Made by a program: the position numbers and the translations under genes
Assembly: GCA_029027825.1 (NCBI GenBank)
Contig: CP093399.1
Span: 3,906,001 to 3,970,000 of the forward strand
Direction: 5' to 3'
Length of the DNA stretch: 64,000 nucleotides
Source of the DNA: Rs1 sp029027825
GTDB taxonomy: Bacteria > Pseudomonadota > Gammaproteobacteria > Pseudomonadales > Balneatricaceae
The notes under the pieces: generated by a model
The model's input: only the letters and a program-made list of their open reading frames with translations
Told to the model about the DNA's origin: nothing
The model's database searches: none
Shown: positions 7,881 through 15,587 of the stretch, piece after piece
Numbering within the stretch: position 1 is the first letter of the stretch
Layout of the letters: each line of letters starts with the position of its first letter

Positions 7881-8277
7881 CTTGCCCTTACTTACGCTGC
7901 GATCCCTTCCAGTCTAAGCTCCATCATCTGTGCTTTTATCAACCGACTACCCCTTTGATAACATCCATCGTAGCGATTAAAAAACTCTCGCGATGGATGT
8001 TCTTAAACTGATATTTGCAAGCAAACTACCCAACCGAACATTCAGCCAAGTTAATTGTTGTCGAACGCAGCAAGTCGACTTAAAGGCTCATTATGTTCCC
8101 CACTCTTGCACAGCAAATAGCTGCGTATTGTTTAGCTATTTCGCACCTTCTCAGCACTTTGAGCCAATTCACTATTGTTAGTATAGGTTTTTCAGAAAAA
8201 ATCTTGCTTAAAATAATGCTGCATTTACAGCTAAACAGCTAATTTATAACGTGATTAAAATTTACACAAATAAACTA
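7881..8277. other. Non-coding stretch before the F420 locus
   Basis: About 400 bases without a convincing gene. One open frame of 62 codons (7993-8181) has no ribosome-binding site and no recognisable family. The stretch is AT-rich towards the operators at 8278. Confidence 0.5.
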
Positions 8278-8326
8278 TTGACCAATTGGTAAACAACTGA
8301 TTATATATATTGACCATTTGGTAAAA
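8278..8326 (+). promoter_or_regulatory. Two RutR-like operator boxes overlapping a likely sigma-70 promoter of the F420 locus
   Basis: TTGACCAATTGGTAAA (from 8278) and TTGACCATTTGGTAAA (from 8310) are near-palindromes 32 bases apart, about three helical turns. The RutR box of E. coli, as I recall it, is TTGACCA-NN-TGGTCAA; each site differs at one defined position. The TTGACC of site 1 with TATATA at 8302 (18-base spacer) makes a sigma-70-like promoter, so a bound TetR-type repressor would block it, and site 2 would cover the start of transcription. RutR is the uracil-responsive regulator of pyrimidine catabolism. No tetR-like gene is present in this window. PdhR- or FadR-like factors with ACCAATTGGT cores are alternatives. 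Confidence 0.6.
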
Positions 8327-8389
8327 CTTTTAATTACCACAGTTTCAAACAACAACAACTAAAAAAATAAGAGTGTTGGAGAAGTTGGC

Positions 8390-8536
8390 ATGTTAACGAA
8401 GGCACAAGCAATTGCCCTGAAAGGAATTTATGGCCGCGAACAAGAAAGTCAATGTAAAAGCGCCAGTTATGTGCGATAGCTGCACTGGGGTAAAACCCTG
8501 ACCAACTCGCGTAAATTTTTTGTCCCTTTAAACAAC
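8390..8536 (+). pseudogene. cofG: N-terminal part of cofG, interrupted by an in-frame TAG at 8477
   Basis: An ATG at 8390 with GGAG eight bases before it opens MLTKAQAIALKG, which resembles the LxxAxALxL helix at the start of bacterial CofG. After 29 codons the frame meets TAG (8477-8479). The same frame then continues LHWGKTLTNSRKFFVPLNN directly into the CofG cluster-binding motif, matching the usual GxxxTYSRKVFIPLT segment. Restoring CAG for TAG would give one unbroken protein of 375 residues. So either this is a nonsense mutation, an assembly error, a readthrough site, or translation restarts downstream. Confidence 0.6.
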
Positions 8537-9517
8537 ATGTGTAGCGACACATGCAGCTACTGCACTTTTGTAAAACATCCAGACTCTCCCCAAGCTTACA
8601 TAATGAGCCCCGCTCAAGTGATGAAAGTGGTGACTGACGGTCAAAAAATTGGCTGTAAAGAAGTGCTCTTCAGCCTTGGAGAAAAACCCGAGCGCCGCTA
8701 CCCTCAAGTACAGGCACGCATAGAAAACATGGGCTATCAGTCTATGACTGAGTATTTAGAGTTCGCTTGTAAGATGGTGCTAGAACAGAGTGATTTATTG
8801 CCACATGTTAACGCTGGCACTATGTCGATGGATGAAATGCGTCGTCTAAAACCGGTTAGCGCTAGCATGGGCATGATGCTAGAAACAGTCTCTAAACGAT
8901 TATTGATGAAAGGCAACGTCCACCACGCCTGCCCAGATAAAGTGCCGGTACAACGCTTGCGCACTTTAGAGCGGGCAGGAAAATTGGATATTCCCTTTAC
9001 CACCGGTATTTTGATTGGTATTGGCGAGAATTGGCAAGAGCGGGTAGAAAGTTTAATAGCCATTAATGATATACATCGCCAATACGGTCATATTCAAGAA
9101 GTCATCGTACAAAATTTTTGCGCTAAAGAAGATACTGCGATGGCCGGGACTGCAGAGCCTGACCTCGATGATATGCTGCGCACTTTAGCGGTCGCCAGAA
9201 TCATACTAGACCCCTCCATCAGCCTGCAGGCACCCCCTAATTTACAGCACAGATACAGGGCTTACCTAAAGAGCGGTATCAATGATTTTGGCGGTATCTC
9301 GCCTTTAACTATTGACCACATCAACCCCGAGCGCGCCTGGCCACAAATTTCGCAACTCGCACAAGCCAGCTTTGATTGTGGCTACCAACTGCAGGAGCGA
9401 CTCGCGGTTTACCCTAAGTATCAGCGCTCACCCAATCGTTATTTTGCAAAAGATATTGCCAGTAAGGTACAGCTAATTGCCAGAACCGATGGTTTGGCAC
9501 AAGTGCAGTGCCTTTAG
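8537..9517 (+). CDS. cofG: CofG, 7,8-didemethyl-8-hydroxy-5-deazariboflavin (Fo) synthase, radical SAM subunit
   Basis: CofG acts with CofH to make Fo, the deazaflavin core of F420, from the CofH product of tyrosine and 5-amino-6-ribitylaminouracil. The radical-SAM CxxxCxxC motif is MCSDTCSYC, followed by TFVKHP, and the SLGEKPE and later NFCAKEDT segments fit the family. From this ATG the first cluster cysteine is residue 2, and the preceding conserved strand TNSRKFFVPLNN is lost. The real protein must therefore start earlier, in the frame that contains the TAG at 8477 (possibly at CTG 8480 or 8498). The body of the gene is intact to its TAG at 9515. It is first in the cofGHDCE operon. Confidence 0.88.
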   Translation: MCSDTCSYCTFVKHPDSPQAYIMSPAQVMKVVTDGQKIGCKEVLFSLGEKPERRYPQVQARIENMGYQSMTEYLEFACKMVLEQSDLLPHVNAGTMSMDEMRRLKPVSASMGMMLETVSKRLLMKGNVHHACPDKVPVQRLRTLERAGKLDIPFTTGILIGIGENWQERVESLIAINDIHRQYGHIQEVIVQNFCAKEDTAMAGTAEPDLDDMLRTLAVARIILDPSISLQAPPNLQHRYRAYLKSGINDFGGISPLTIDHINPERAWPQISQLAQASFDCGYQLQERLAVYPKYQRSPNRYFAKDIASKVQLIARTDGLAQVQCL

Positions 9518-9590
9518 CATGCCGATGACCCTAAACTTAACAGCAGCGTCACCTAGCGCTAATCAGCACCCAGCAAAGCAGGAGCTAACC

Positions 9591-10808
9591 GTGAACACTC
9601 ATTTCAGCCCTATCGATTTTTCTAAGGTCAGCTCGCTAGTGACGACGATTCTACAACAGGCACTGGCAGGTATTGAAATATCTGAACGCCAAGGCACCCA
9701 ACTTTTTCAAAGTACCGGCCATGACATCACAGCGATTGCACAATGTGCAGACCTGATTAGACAGCGCAGTGTCGGTGACAAGGCCAGCTTTGTTATTACT
9801 CGCAATATCAATTTCACTAATATTTGCTACATGGGCTGCAAATTTTGTGGTTTTTCCAAGAGTAAAACTGCCAGCGGTGCAGAGCTACTATCTATGTCGG
9901 AGATTGCGACACGCGCCCAACAAGCATGGGACAGAGGCGCTACTGAAGTATGCATTCAAGGAGGGCTACACCCCGATTTACCCGCGGATCACTATCGAAA
10001 GATTCTAATTGCGATTAAATCGAAATTACCTGATATGCACATTCATGCGTTCTCTCCTTTTGAAATCATGTTTGGGTCGCAAAATAGTGGTTTAAGCTAC
10101 CGCGACTTCATTCAAGACCTCATCGATCATGGACTTGGCTCCATGCCGGGAACTGCGGCTGAAATTTTAGATATCGAGATTCGCAAACAACTCACACGCG
10201 ACAAATTAACCACCGAGCAGTGGGTAGAAATTATTAGTACCGCCCATCAATTGGGGCTGCCAACGACGTCCACCATCATGTATGGCCATATTGATGCCCC
10301 TCACCACTGGGCGGCGCACATCGCCTTACTCCGCGATATGCAAAAGAAGCATGGTGGCTTTACCGAATTTGTACCCTTGGGATTCGTCCACTACGAATCA
10401 CCTTTGTATACCGATCGAAAAAAACTAAAACTGCATGTCAGACCTGGCCCCTCCGCCAATGAAAACATCCTAATGCACGCAGTATCTAGGATCATGCTCA
10501 ACGGCTGGATTGATAATATTCAAGCCTCCTGGGTAAAACTTGGCCCCGATTACGCCGTGCAAATGCTCCGCGCCGGAGCCAATGACATAGGCGGCACTTT
10601 GATGAATGAAACTATCACGCGTTCCTCAGGGGGTATTCACGGTGAAGAAATTTTACCTGAAGATATGGTGAAAATGATCGAGCGAAGTGGCCTAACACCG
10701 TTTAGACGTGACACTTTGTATCGTCAGCAGCAAAGCTTTCCGCCTTTAGCTGCTTCCAACCTAATCAGCCATCAACAGCTAGCCAGCAACCTTGGCGCGT
10801 CATTATGA
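9591..10808 (+). CDS. cofH: CofH, 5-amino-6-(D-ribitylamino)uracil--L-tyrosine 4-hydroxyphenyl transferase
   Basis: This 405-residue radical-SAM enzyme joins the tyrosine side chain to 5-amino-6-ribitylaminouracil, giving the substrate of CofG. The cluster motif is CYMGCKFCGF (Cys79, Cys83, Cys86), preceded by RNINFTNI as in CofH. EVCIQGGLHPDL near 125 and later YTDRKKLK also fit. A GTG at 9591 with AGGAG six bases upstream is the best start. Longer in-frame starts at 9519 and 9477 would overlap or nearly abut cofG and lack a clear site. Actinobacteria fuse CofG and CofH as FbiC; here they are separate, as in archaea. The stop overlaps cofD by four bases. Confidence 0.92.
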   Translation: MNTHFSPIDFSKVSSLVTTILQQALAGIEISERQGTQLFQSTGHDITAIAQCADLIRQRSVGDKASFVITRNINFTNICYMGCKFCGFSKSKTASGAELLSMSEIATRAQQAWDRGATEVCIQGGLHPDLPADHYRKILIAIKSKLPDMHIHAFSPFEIMFGSQNSGLSYRDFIQDLIDHGLGSMPGTAAEILDIEIRKQLTRDKLTTEQWVEIISTAHQLGLPTTSTIMYGHIDAPHHWAAHIALLRDMQKKHGGFTEFVPLGFVHYESPLYTDRKKLKLHVRPGPSANENILMHAVSRIMLNGWIDNIQASWVKLGPDYAVQMLRAGANDIGGTLMNETITRSSGGIHGEEILPEDMVKMIERSGLTPFRRDTLYRQQQSFPPLAASNLISHQQLASNLGASL

Positions 10809-11839
10809 GCTTCTCGGTGGTTTTATTAGCTGGCGGAGTAGGCGGTGCTAAAATGGCAGAGGGCTTACTGCACAGCGTTTGTGAGCAGCACTTAACCATT
10901 ATTGGCAACATTAGTGACGACCAGGAAATTCACGGATTATGGGTATCGCCCGACATCGACACCCTCACTTACACGCTAACCGATAGAATCGATACAGAAA
11001 AGGGCTGGGGGCTCAAAGATGAGAGTAATCGCACCCTCGATGCCCTACAAACCTTAGGTGCAGATACCTGGATGTATTTAGGCGATCAGGATTTTGCCAC
11101 CCATATTTATCGAACTCACTTGCGCAAGCAAGGTAAGCGGCCCTCTGAAATAGCCGCCGATATCGCCAAAAAGTTTGGTCTCAAAGTACCGCTGTTGCTC
11201 CCCACCGACGATATCGTACAAACCAAACTAAACACTGACCTCGGCTGGTTAGATTTCCAGAGCTATTTTGTCCGCCACCAATGCACCCCTGAGATCAAAG
11301 AAATCGTATTTGCCGGTGCCGACAGCGCCAAAGCCACACCGGAAGCGCTCAGCGCCATCGCCAAGGCTGATTTAATTGTCTTCGCCCCCTCCAACCCCAT
11401 CGTCAGCATTGGCGCGATTTTAGCGATTCAAGAAATTCGTCAGGCGATAGTCGCTAGTCGAGCTTATAAAGTCGCAGTATCACCGATTATTGCCGGTAAA
11501 ACGGTCAAAGGTCCGGCAGATAAAATGCTTAGAGCCCTAGACATAAGCTGTGATTCGCTAGGAGTGGCCCAGTGCTATCAAGGACTAATCGACCTGCTGA
11601 TAATCGACCGGCAAGATGCCGAGCTTGCAGACAGCATTAATGCTTTAGCTATTGATACTTATCTGACTAATACTTTGATGGATAGCCGCGCCGATAAAGT
11701 GCGTTTAGCCGAGGAGCTAATCACGGTTGCCCTGTGCAATGCCATGCAAAAAAATCTAACGGAAACTCTGGCAGAAACGACTGCAGTGGCCGTGCCCAGC
11801 GATCAACAGAGCTTAGACGCAGTGCGAGCCAGCATATGA
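10805..11839 (+). CDS. cofD: CofD, 2-phospho-L-lactate transferase
   Basis: This 344-residue cytoplasmic enzyme moves the phospholactyl (or phosphoenolpyruvyl) group from its guanosine-diphosphate-activated form to Fo, giving F420-0 or its dehydro form. The N-terminal LLAGGVGGAKMAEGL motif, the NISDDQEIHGLWVSPDIDTL segment split over about 35-55 and GDQDFATHIYR near 95 are CofD signatures. The length is close to the family norm of about 310-340. It overlaps cofH (ATGA) and cofC (ATGA), so the three are translationally coupled. Whether the substrate derives from 2-phospholactate, phosphoenolpyruvate or 3-phosphoglycerate cannot be told from sequence. Confidence 0.93.
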   Translation: MSFSVVLLAGGVGGAKMAEGLLHSVCEQHLTIIGNISDDQEIHGLWVSPDIDTLTYTLTDRIDTEKGWGLKDESNRTLDALQTLGADTWMYLGDQDFATHIYRTHLRKQGKRPSEIAADIAKKFGLKVPLLLPTDDIVQTKLNTDLGWLDFQSYFVRHQCTPEIKEIVFAGADSAKATPEALSAIAKADLIVFAPSNPIVSIGAILAIQEIRQAIVASRAYKVAVSPIIAGKTVKGPADKMLRALDISCDSLGVAQCYQGLIDLLIIDRQDAELADSINALAIDTYLTNTLMDSRADKVRLAEELITVALCNAMQKNLTETLAETTAVAVPSDQQSLDAVRASI

Positions 11840-12486
11840 GCTTGTGCATCGTCATCCCAATGAAAGATCCACTACAATCGAAGCAGCGGTTGAGCCAAGT
11901 ATTGGCGCCTATTGAGCGACAGTCGGTCGCGATTAATTTGTTGCATAAAACCTTGGCCTTCTTAACTCGCCACTTTGCCGATATTGACATACTGGTAGTC
12001 ACTCCCTGCCAAAACATCGCCGTTATCGCTAGAGGCTATCAAGCTGCAGTGTTAATAGAGGAGTCAGCCAAGGGCTTAAATCATGCCGTATCATCTGCTG
12101 CACAACACTGTACGCGCTTAGGGTACGACAGCATGCTAATTTTACCGGCAGATATTATCACTCTCAATCTAGCCGAATTTTCGCAGTTAATTAGCGCGCC
12201 ACGCGCTGCCCAGTCGATCGTAATTTGCGCATCGCAAGATGGTGGCAGCAACGCCTTAATCAACTCTCCACCTGATGTAATCACTTTTAGTTATGGCCGA
12301 AACTCCGCCAATCTTCATATGGAGAGTGCGCGGCAAAAAGGTCTCTCTTGCCTACAGCTTTCGCTCCCTGAACTAGCTATTGATCTAGACACCGCTACCG
12401 ACTTAGCACAACTGAGTGTCGGTCATATTGCACAACTGACCCGATCCATGACATCGCTATCTCTTAGTAAAGCGAACCTTATTTAG
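11836..12486 (+). CDS. cofC: CofC, phospholactate/phosphoenolpyruvate guanylyltransferase
   Basis: This 216-residue nucleotidyltransferase activates the three-carbon acid with GTP for CofD. It has the CofC opening IVIPMKDPLQSKQRLS, LLPADIITL (metal-binding region, near 97-105) and SQDGGSNALINSPPD (about 132-147), which are typical of the family. The chosen ATG overlaps the cofD stop as ATGA; a longer in-frame start inside cofD is unlikely. It corresponds to CofC of archaea and FbiD of mycobacteria. Substrate preference (2-phospholactate, phosphoenolpyruvate or 3-phosphoglycerate) differs between lineages and is open here. Confidence 0.9.
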   Translation: MSLCIVIPMKDPLQSKQRLSQVLAPIERQSVAINLLHKTLAFLTRHFADIDILVVTPCQNIAVIARGYQAAVLIEESAKGLNHAVSSAAQHCTRLGYDSMLILPADIITLNLAEFSQLISAPRAAQSIVICASQDGGSNALINSPPDVITFSYGRNSANLHMESARQKGLSCLQLSLPELAIDLDTATDLAQLSVGHIAQLTRSMTSLSLSKANLI

Positions 12487-12495
12487 GACACACAG

Positions 12496-13320
12496 ATGAA
12501 TCAGCAAACCACAGCCAGCAACGAACAGACAACTGCTCAGCACACAGATCGACAGGGCATCCAAATTCAAGCGGTCACTGGTATTCCAGACATTCAGCCC
12601 GGTGATGATTTAACCGCTGAAATACTCACCGCATTGAAAAATATGCAACTGTCACTAGCGCACGGCGATATTTTAGTAATCGCTCACAAAGTAGTCTCTA
12701 AAGCGGAGGGCCAAATTGTTGACCTAGCCAGCGTCACACCTTCTGCAGAGGCCCTTGAAATCGCCAAAAAGCTCAACAAAGATCCTGCCAAGGTAGAAAC
12801 GGTACTTAGAGAATCTAGCCAAATAGTCAGAACCAGTAAGCGCGCAGATCAAGATGAAGGCTTAATCATCGCCAAGCACAGATTGGGCTTTATCTGCGCG
12901 AATGCCGCCGTCGATGAATCAAATGTCGACCAGGAAAACCATGTCATTTTACTACCTAAAGACCCTGATGCCAGCGCCAGATCCATATGCGCAGCCCTGG
13001 AACAAGCAACAGGTAAGCAATTGGGCGTGGTAATTACCGACACCTTCGGCCGACCTTGGCGGATGGGCCTAGTCAATGTCGCCATCGGTTTAGCCAAGGT
13101 CCCCGCCAAAGTAGATATGGCCGGTGAAACCGATGCCTATGGGCGCGAGTTAAAAGTCACAGTACCTGCACTCGCTGATGAACTTGCCGCTGCATCTGGG
13201 CTGTTAATGAGTAAAGAAGGTAAAAAACCAGTACTAGTATTTTCAGGAGTGCAATGGACACCTAGAGCAAGCAGTGCTCAGGAGCTAATCAGACCCACGG
13301 GCGAAGATTTATTTAAATAG
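12496..13320 (+). CDS. cofE: CofE, F420-0:L-glutamate ligase
   Basis: This 274-residue GTP-dependent ligase adds the gamma-linked glutamate tail to F420-0. Signatures are IPDIQPGDDL near 30, VIAHKVVSKAEG (about 55-66), the TDTFGRPWRMG motif (about 178-188) and GETDAYGREL (about 209-218). It has only the CofE domain; the extra C-terminal flavin domain of mycobacterial FbiB (about 450 residues), which reduces dehydro-F420-0, is absent. It starts 9 bases after cofC and is the last of the five biosynthetic genes. Together cofGHDCE cover every committed step, apart from any separate dehydro-F420 reductase. Confidence 0.93.
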   Translation: MNQQTTASNEQTTAQHTDRQGIQIQAVTGIPDIQPGDDLTAEILTALKNMQLSLAHGDILVIAHKVVSKAEGQIVDLASVTPSAEALEIAKKLNKDPAKVETVLRESSQIVRTSKRADQDEGLIIAKHRLGFICANAAVDESNVDQENHVILLPKDPDASARSICAALEQATGKQLGVVITDTFGRPWRMGLVNVAIGLAKVPAKVDMAGETDAYGRELKVTVPALADELAAASGLLMSKEGKKPVLVFSGVQWTPRASSAQELIRPTGEDLFK

Positions 13321-13361
13321 ATCTTTTATACCTAGGGAAATAATTTTAATAAAAAACCACC

Positions 13362-13383
13362 ACCTGAATCCGTGGCTTCAGGT
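13362..13383 (+). repeat. Short copy of the GAATCCGTG repeat forming a hairpin between cofE and npdG
   Basis: ACCTGAA (13362-13368) and TTCAGGT (13377-13383) form a 7-bp stem around TCCGTGGC. The core GAATCCGTGGCTTCA is the head of the dispersed repeat seen near 2196 and 4322. It occupies the 82-base gap between cofE and npdG. No T-run follows, so it probably does not end the operon. Confidence 0.55.
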
Positions 13384-13402
13384 ATAAATTAAGGAACATC
13401 AA

Positions 13403-14086
13403 ATGAAGATTGCTATTCTCGGCGGCACTGGTCCCCAAGGTAAAGGTTTGGCACTGCGTTTTGCGGTGGCAGGAGTAGATGTTGTGATAGGTTCAAGAGA
13501 CGCGGATCGCGCCTGCAGTATTGCTACCGAGCTCAATCAACAACTCAATACTATGGATGCGGTTAAAAACTTGGGTGTAATTAGTGGCGCCGATAATGAC
13601 GCTGCAGTACAGAGCGCCGAGCAGATGGTGTTGTTAGCAGTCCCCTACAGTGCCCATAACGCCACCTTAACAGCGTTAAAAGATACGTTATCCGATAAAA
13701 TTTTAATCGATATTGTGGTGCCACTTAAAGATGGCGATCCAAAAGCTGTCGATATGCCAGCAGAAGGTTCTGCCACCGAAGCAGCTCAAGCGCTATTGGG
13801 AGAAAATATTCCAGTAGTTGGCGCTCTACATAATGTATCCGCGGCAACTCTCAACAAATTAGAGCAGTCGATCAACTGCGATATTTTGGTGTGCGGTAAT
13901 TCACTAGAGGCCAAAAACCAAGTAATTAGCTTGATTGAGCTCCTGCAAGTAAGCGCTTACAACGTCGGCCCCGCAGTGAATGCCCGCTGTGTGGAGGCTA
14001 TTACGCCGATGTTGATACGTCTGAATATTTCCAAAAAGGTGCCTTTTTCTCACGCTGGTATCAAAATCTGGGCACCCGATCACTAA
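13403..14086 (+). CDS. npdG: NpdG/Fno, F420-dependent NADP oxidoreductase
   Basis: This 227-residue cytoplasmic enzyme passes hydride between NADPH and F420, and so can supply F420H2. It has the family dinucleotide motif ILGGTGPQGKGLALR (residues 4-18), GSRD near 31 (NADP phosphate contact), LLAVPYSAH near 77 and the VPLKDGD and VVGALHNVSA segments typical of Fno. Length matches the family (about 210-230). It sits directly after cofE, so production and reduction of the cofactor are encoded together. A MITE separates it from the luciferase-like oxidoreductase gene. The direction used in vivo is not shown by sequence; reduction of F420 by NADPH would fit an aerobe. Confidence 0.92.
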   Translation: MKIAILGGTGPQGKGLALRFAVAGVDVVIGSRDADRACSIATELNQQLNTMDAVKNLGVISGADNDAAVQSAEQMVLLAVPYSAHNATLTALKDTLSDKILIDIVVPLKDGDPKAVDMPAEGSATEAAQALLGENIPVVGALHNVSAATLNKLEQSINCDILVCGNSLEAKNQVISLIELLQVSAYNVGPAVNARCVEAITPMLIRLNISKKVPFSHAGIKIWAPDH

Positions 14087-14100
14087 TTGACCCGTATAAA

Positions 14101-14239
14101 GAGACCTCTGCATAACGTTGCGAGCGAAGGTAACACAAGGCAAAAACCGGCGAGATAGCGGAGTTTACAGGTGTAAATGAGCATATTGAGCCTGTTTTTA
14201 ACGCCGTATTACCGAGCGCAGTAGTTATGCTGAAGTCTC
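14101..14239. mobile_element. MITE-like element (139 bp) with GAGACCTCTGCATAAC terminal inverted repeats
   Basis: The left end GAGACCTCTGCATAAC (14101-14116) and right end GTTATGCTGAAGTCTC (14224-14239) are imperfect inverted repeats. The interior (CAAAAACCGGCGAGATAGCG, later GTGTAAATGAGCATATTGAG) matches the inverted interior of the elements at 56876 and 60248, so this copy is in the opposite orientation. It has no coding capacity. It lies between npdG and the oxidoreductase gene and could bring transcription signals or a hairpin there. Confidence 0.8.
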
Positions 14240-14307
14240 ATGAAAATAATTTTGTCTCGAAGTTAATTTATCGCCTTAAGGCCTAGTGGTTAACTTCTCA
14301 CAACAAC

Positions 14308-14328
14308 TTGAATCCGTGACTATCAGTG
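14308..14328 (+). repeat. Short GAATCCGTG repeat copy upstream of the LLM oxidoreductase gene
   Basis: TTGAATCCGTGACTATCAGTG repeats the head of the dispersed family. It lies between the MITE and the start of the oxidoreductase gene, so two repeat families sit in this 351-base gap. No clear promoter was identified there. Confidence 0.5.
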
Positions 14329-14437
14329 ATTTTTATCGACGTATTAAGCCACTCACAAGAGGCCTAGTTGCTGGAGTAAATCACCGATAAATGCACAGAT
14401 TGGAGTTATAAATAGAGAGCAATCTCAGGAGTTCAGT

Positions 14438-15439
14438 ATGGATTTTGGTATTACTTTTAAAGGATTTGTAGAACCACAGCGCGCCCGCAACTTAGTCAGA
14501 CAAGCGGAGGCTGCAGGCTTCTCCCACTGTTGGTTTTACGATTCTCACGTACTATGGCGCGAGTGCTACCCCGCCATTGCGATGTGCATGGAACACACCA
14601 CCAATATGAAATTTGGCCCATGTGTAACCAATCCAAATTCACGAGATTGGTCAATTGCTGCCAGCTTATTCGCCAGTTTAGCTAAGCAGAGTAACGGCCG
14701 ATTTGTGGTAGGTTTAGGTCGTGGTGACAGCGCTATGCGAGTGATGGGCAAGAAGCCAGCTAACTTAGCGAGAGTCGCTGAATTCACCGTGAAAGTAAAA
14801 GCGATGGTTCGCGGTGATGAAGTATCTTATGGAGAGAGCCCAGAACCGGTAAAATTCCCCTGGGCAGACGGTTATGAACTGCCGATATATATCGGCGCTT
14901 ATGGCCCTAAGGCACTAAAAACTGCCGGCCAAGTCGGCGATGGCGTGATCTTACAAATTGCCGATCCCTCACTGGTCAAATGGTTTGCCGAGCAAGCTCT
15001 CAACGCCGGTAAAGAAGCGGGCCGCGATATGTCTGACTTCCAAATCATCGCCTCTGCTCCCGCCTACATGGGCGACATGACTAAATGTCGTGATGCTACG
15101 CGTTGGTTCCCAGCCATGGTCGGTAACCATGTCGCTGATATTGTTGAAAAATACGGCGCGCATTCCGGCCTAGTACCTGAGAGTTTGACCAATTATATAG
15201 AGCAGCGCAAAGGCTATGATTACTCCAAGCACGGCCAAAGTGACAACCCCTACCTAGATTTCATCAGCGATGAGATCATCGATAGTTTCAGTGTACTAGG
15301 CGAGCCGGATGCACATATTGAAAAAATCAAAGCGCTGCAAGATGTAGGCACCACGCAATTTAACATCTACTTAGACAGCGGCGAAGAAGAGCAAATTATC
15401 GCGGATTATGCCACCAAGATCATTCCTGCTTTTCGCTAG
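14438..15439 (+). CDS. Luciferase-like (LLM) F420-dependent oxidoreductase, Mer-related
   Basis: This 333-residue TIM-barrel protein is of the bacterial luciferase superfamily, close in pattern to methylenetetrahydromethanopterin reductase (Mer): N-terminal MDFGITFKGF, GFSHCWFYDSHVLW (about 28-41), FGPCVTNPNSRDW (about 60-72), GRFVVGLGRGDSAMR (about 87-101) and IYIGAYGPKALKTAGQVGDGV (split over about 151-171). It resembles the family named, as I recall, after Colwellia CPS_4043 and predicted to use F420. AGGAG lies six bases before the ATG. It follows cofE-npdG and precedes a carbamoyl hydrolase, so it is the likely F420H2 user. The substrate is unknown; by context it may be a pyrimidine or other cyclic ureide. 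Confidence 0.85.
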   Translation: MDFGITFKGFVEPQRARNLVRQAEAAGFSHCWFYDSHVLWRECYPAIAMCMEHTTNMKFGPCVTNPNSRDWSIAASLFASLAKQSNGRFVVGLGRGDSAMRVMGKKPANLARVAEFTVKVKAMVRGDEVSYGESPEPVKFPWADGYELPIYIGAYGPKALKTAGQVGDGVILQIADPSLVKWFAEQALNAGKEAGRDMSDFQIIASAPAYMGDMTKCRDATRWFPAMVGNHVADIVEKYGAHSGLVPESLTNYIEQRKGYDYSKHGQSDNPYLDFISDEIIDSFSVLGEPDAHIEKIKALQDVGTTQFNIYLDSGEEEQIIADYATKIIPAFR

Positions 15440-15587
15440 TCAGCAGCGCCGACCCGAGTCATGCAAGCAATGAGGATTGGCACCTATAGCTACCAACCAC
15501 CGCAGCTAATGGTGCTAAATCAACCTCTGACAGCACTCGTAGTCGGCATTGCACGGACTAAGCGAATCCACGAATAGGAGTCAGACA

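Noticed and set aside
7993..8181. A 62-codon open frame upstream of the F420 locus
   Set aside because: No ribosome-binding site, odd composition and no recognisable motif.
8430..8501. A 23-codon frame (MAANKKVNVKAPVMCDSC) with a good AAAGGA site overlapping the start of cofG in another frame
   Set aside because: No family resemblance, and it ends before the CofG body. It might affect translation of cofG but is too short to call a gene.
9591..10808. FbiC-type fusion of CofG and CofH through frameshift
   Set aside because: cofG ends in a clean stop and cofH has its own ribosome-binding site and full N-terminus, so they are separate genes.
12496..13320. FbiB-type fusion of CofE with a flavin reductase domain
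   Set aside because: The protein ends at 274 residues, just after the CofE domain, and no nitroreductase-like domain follows.
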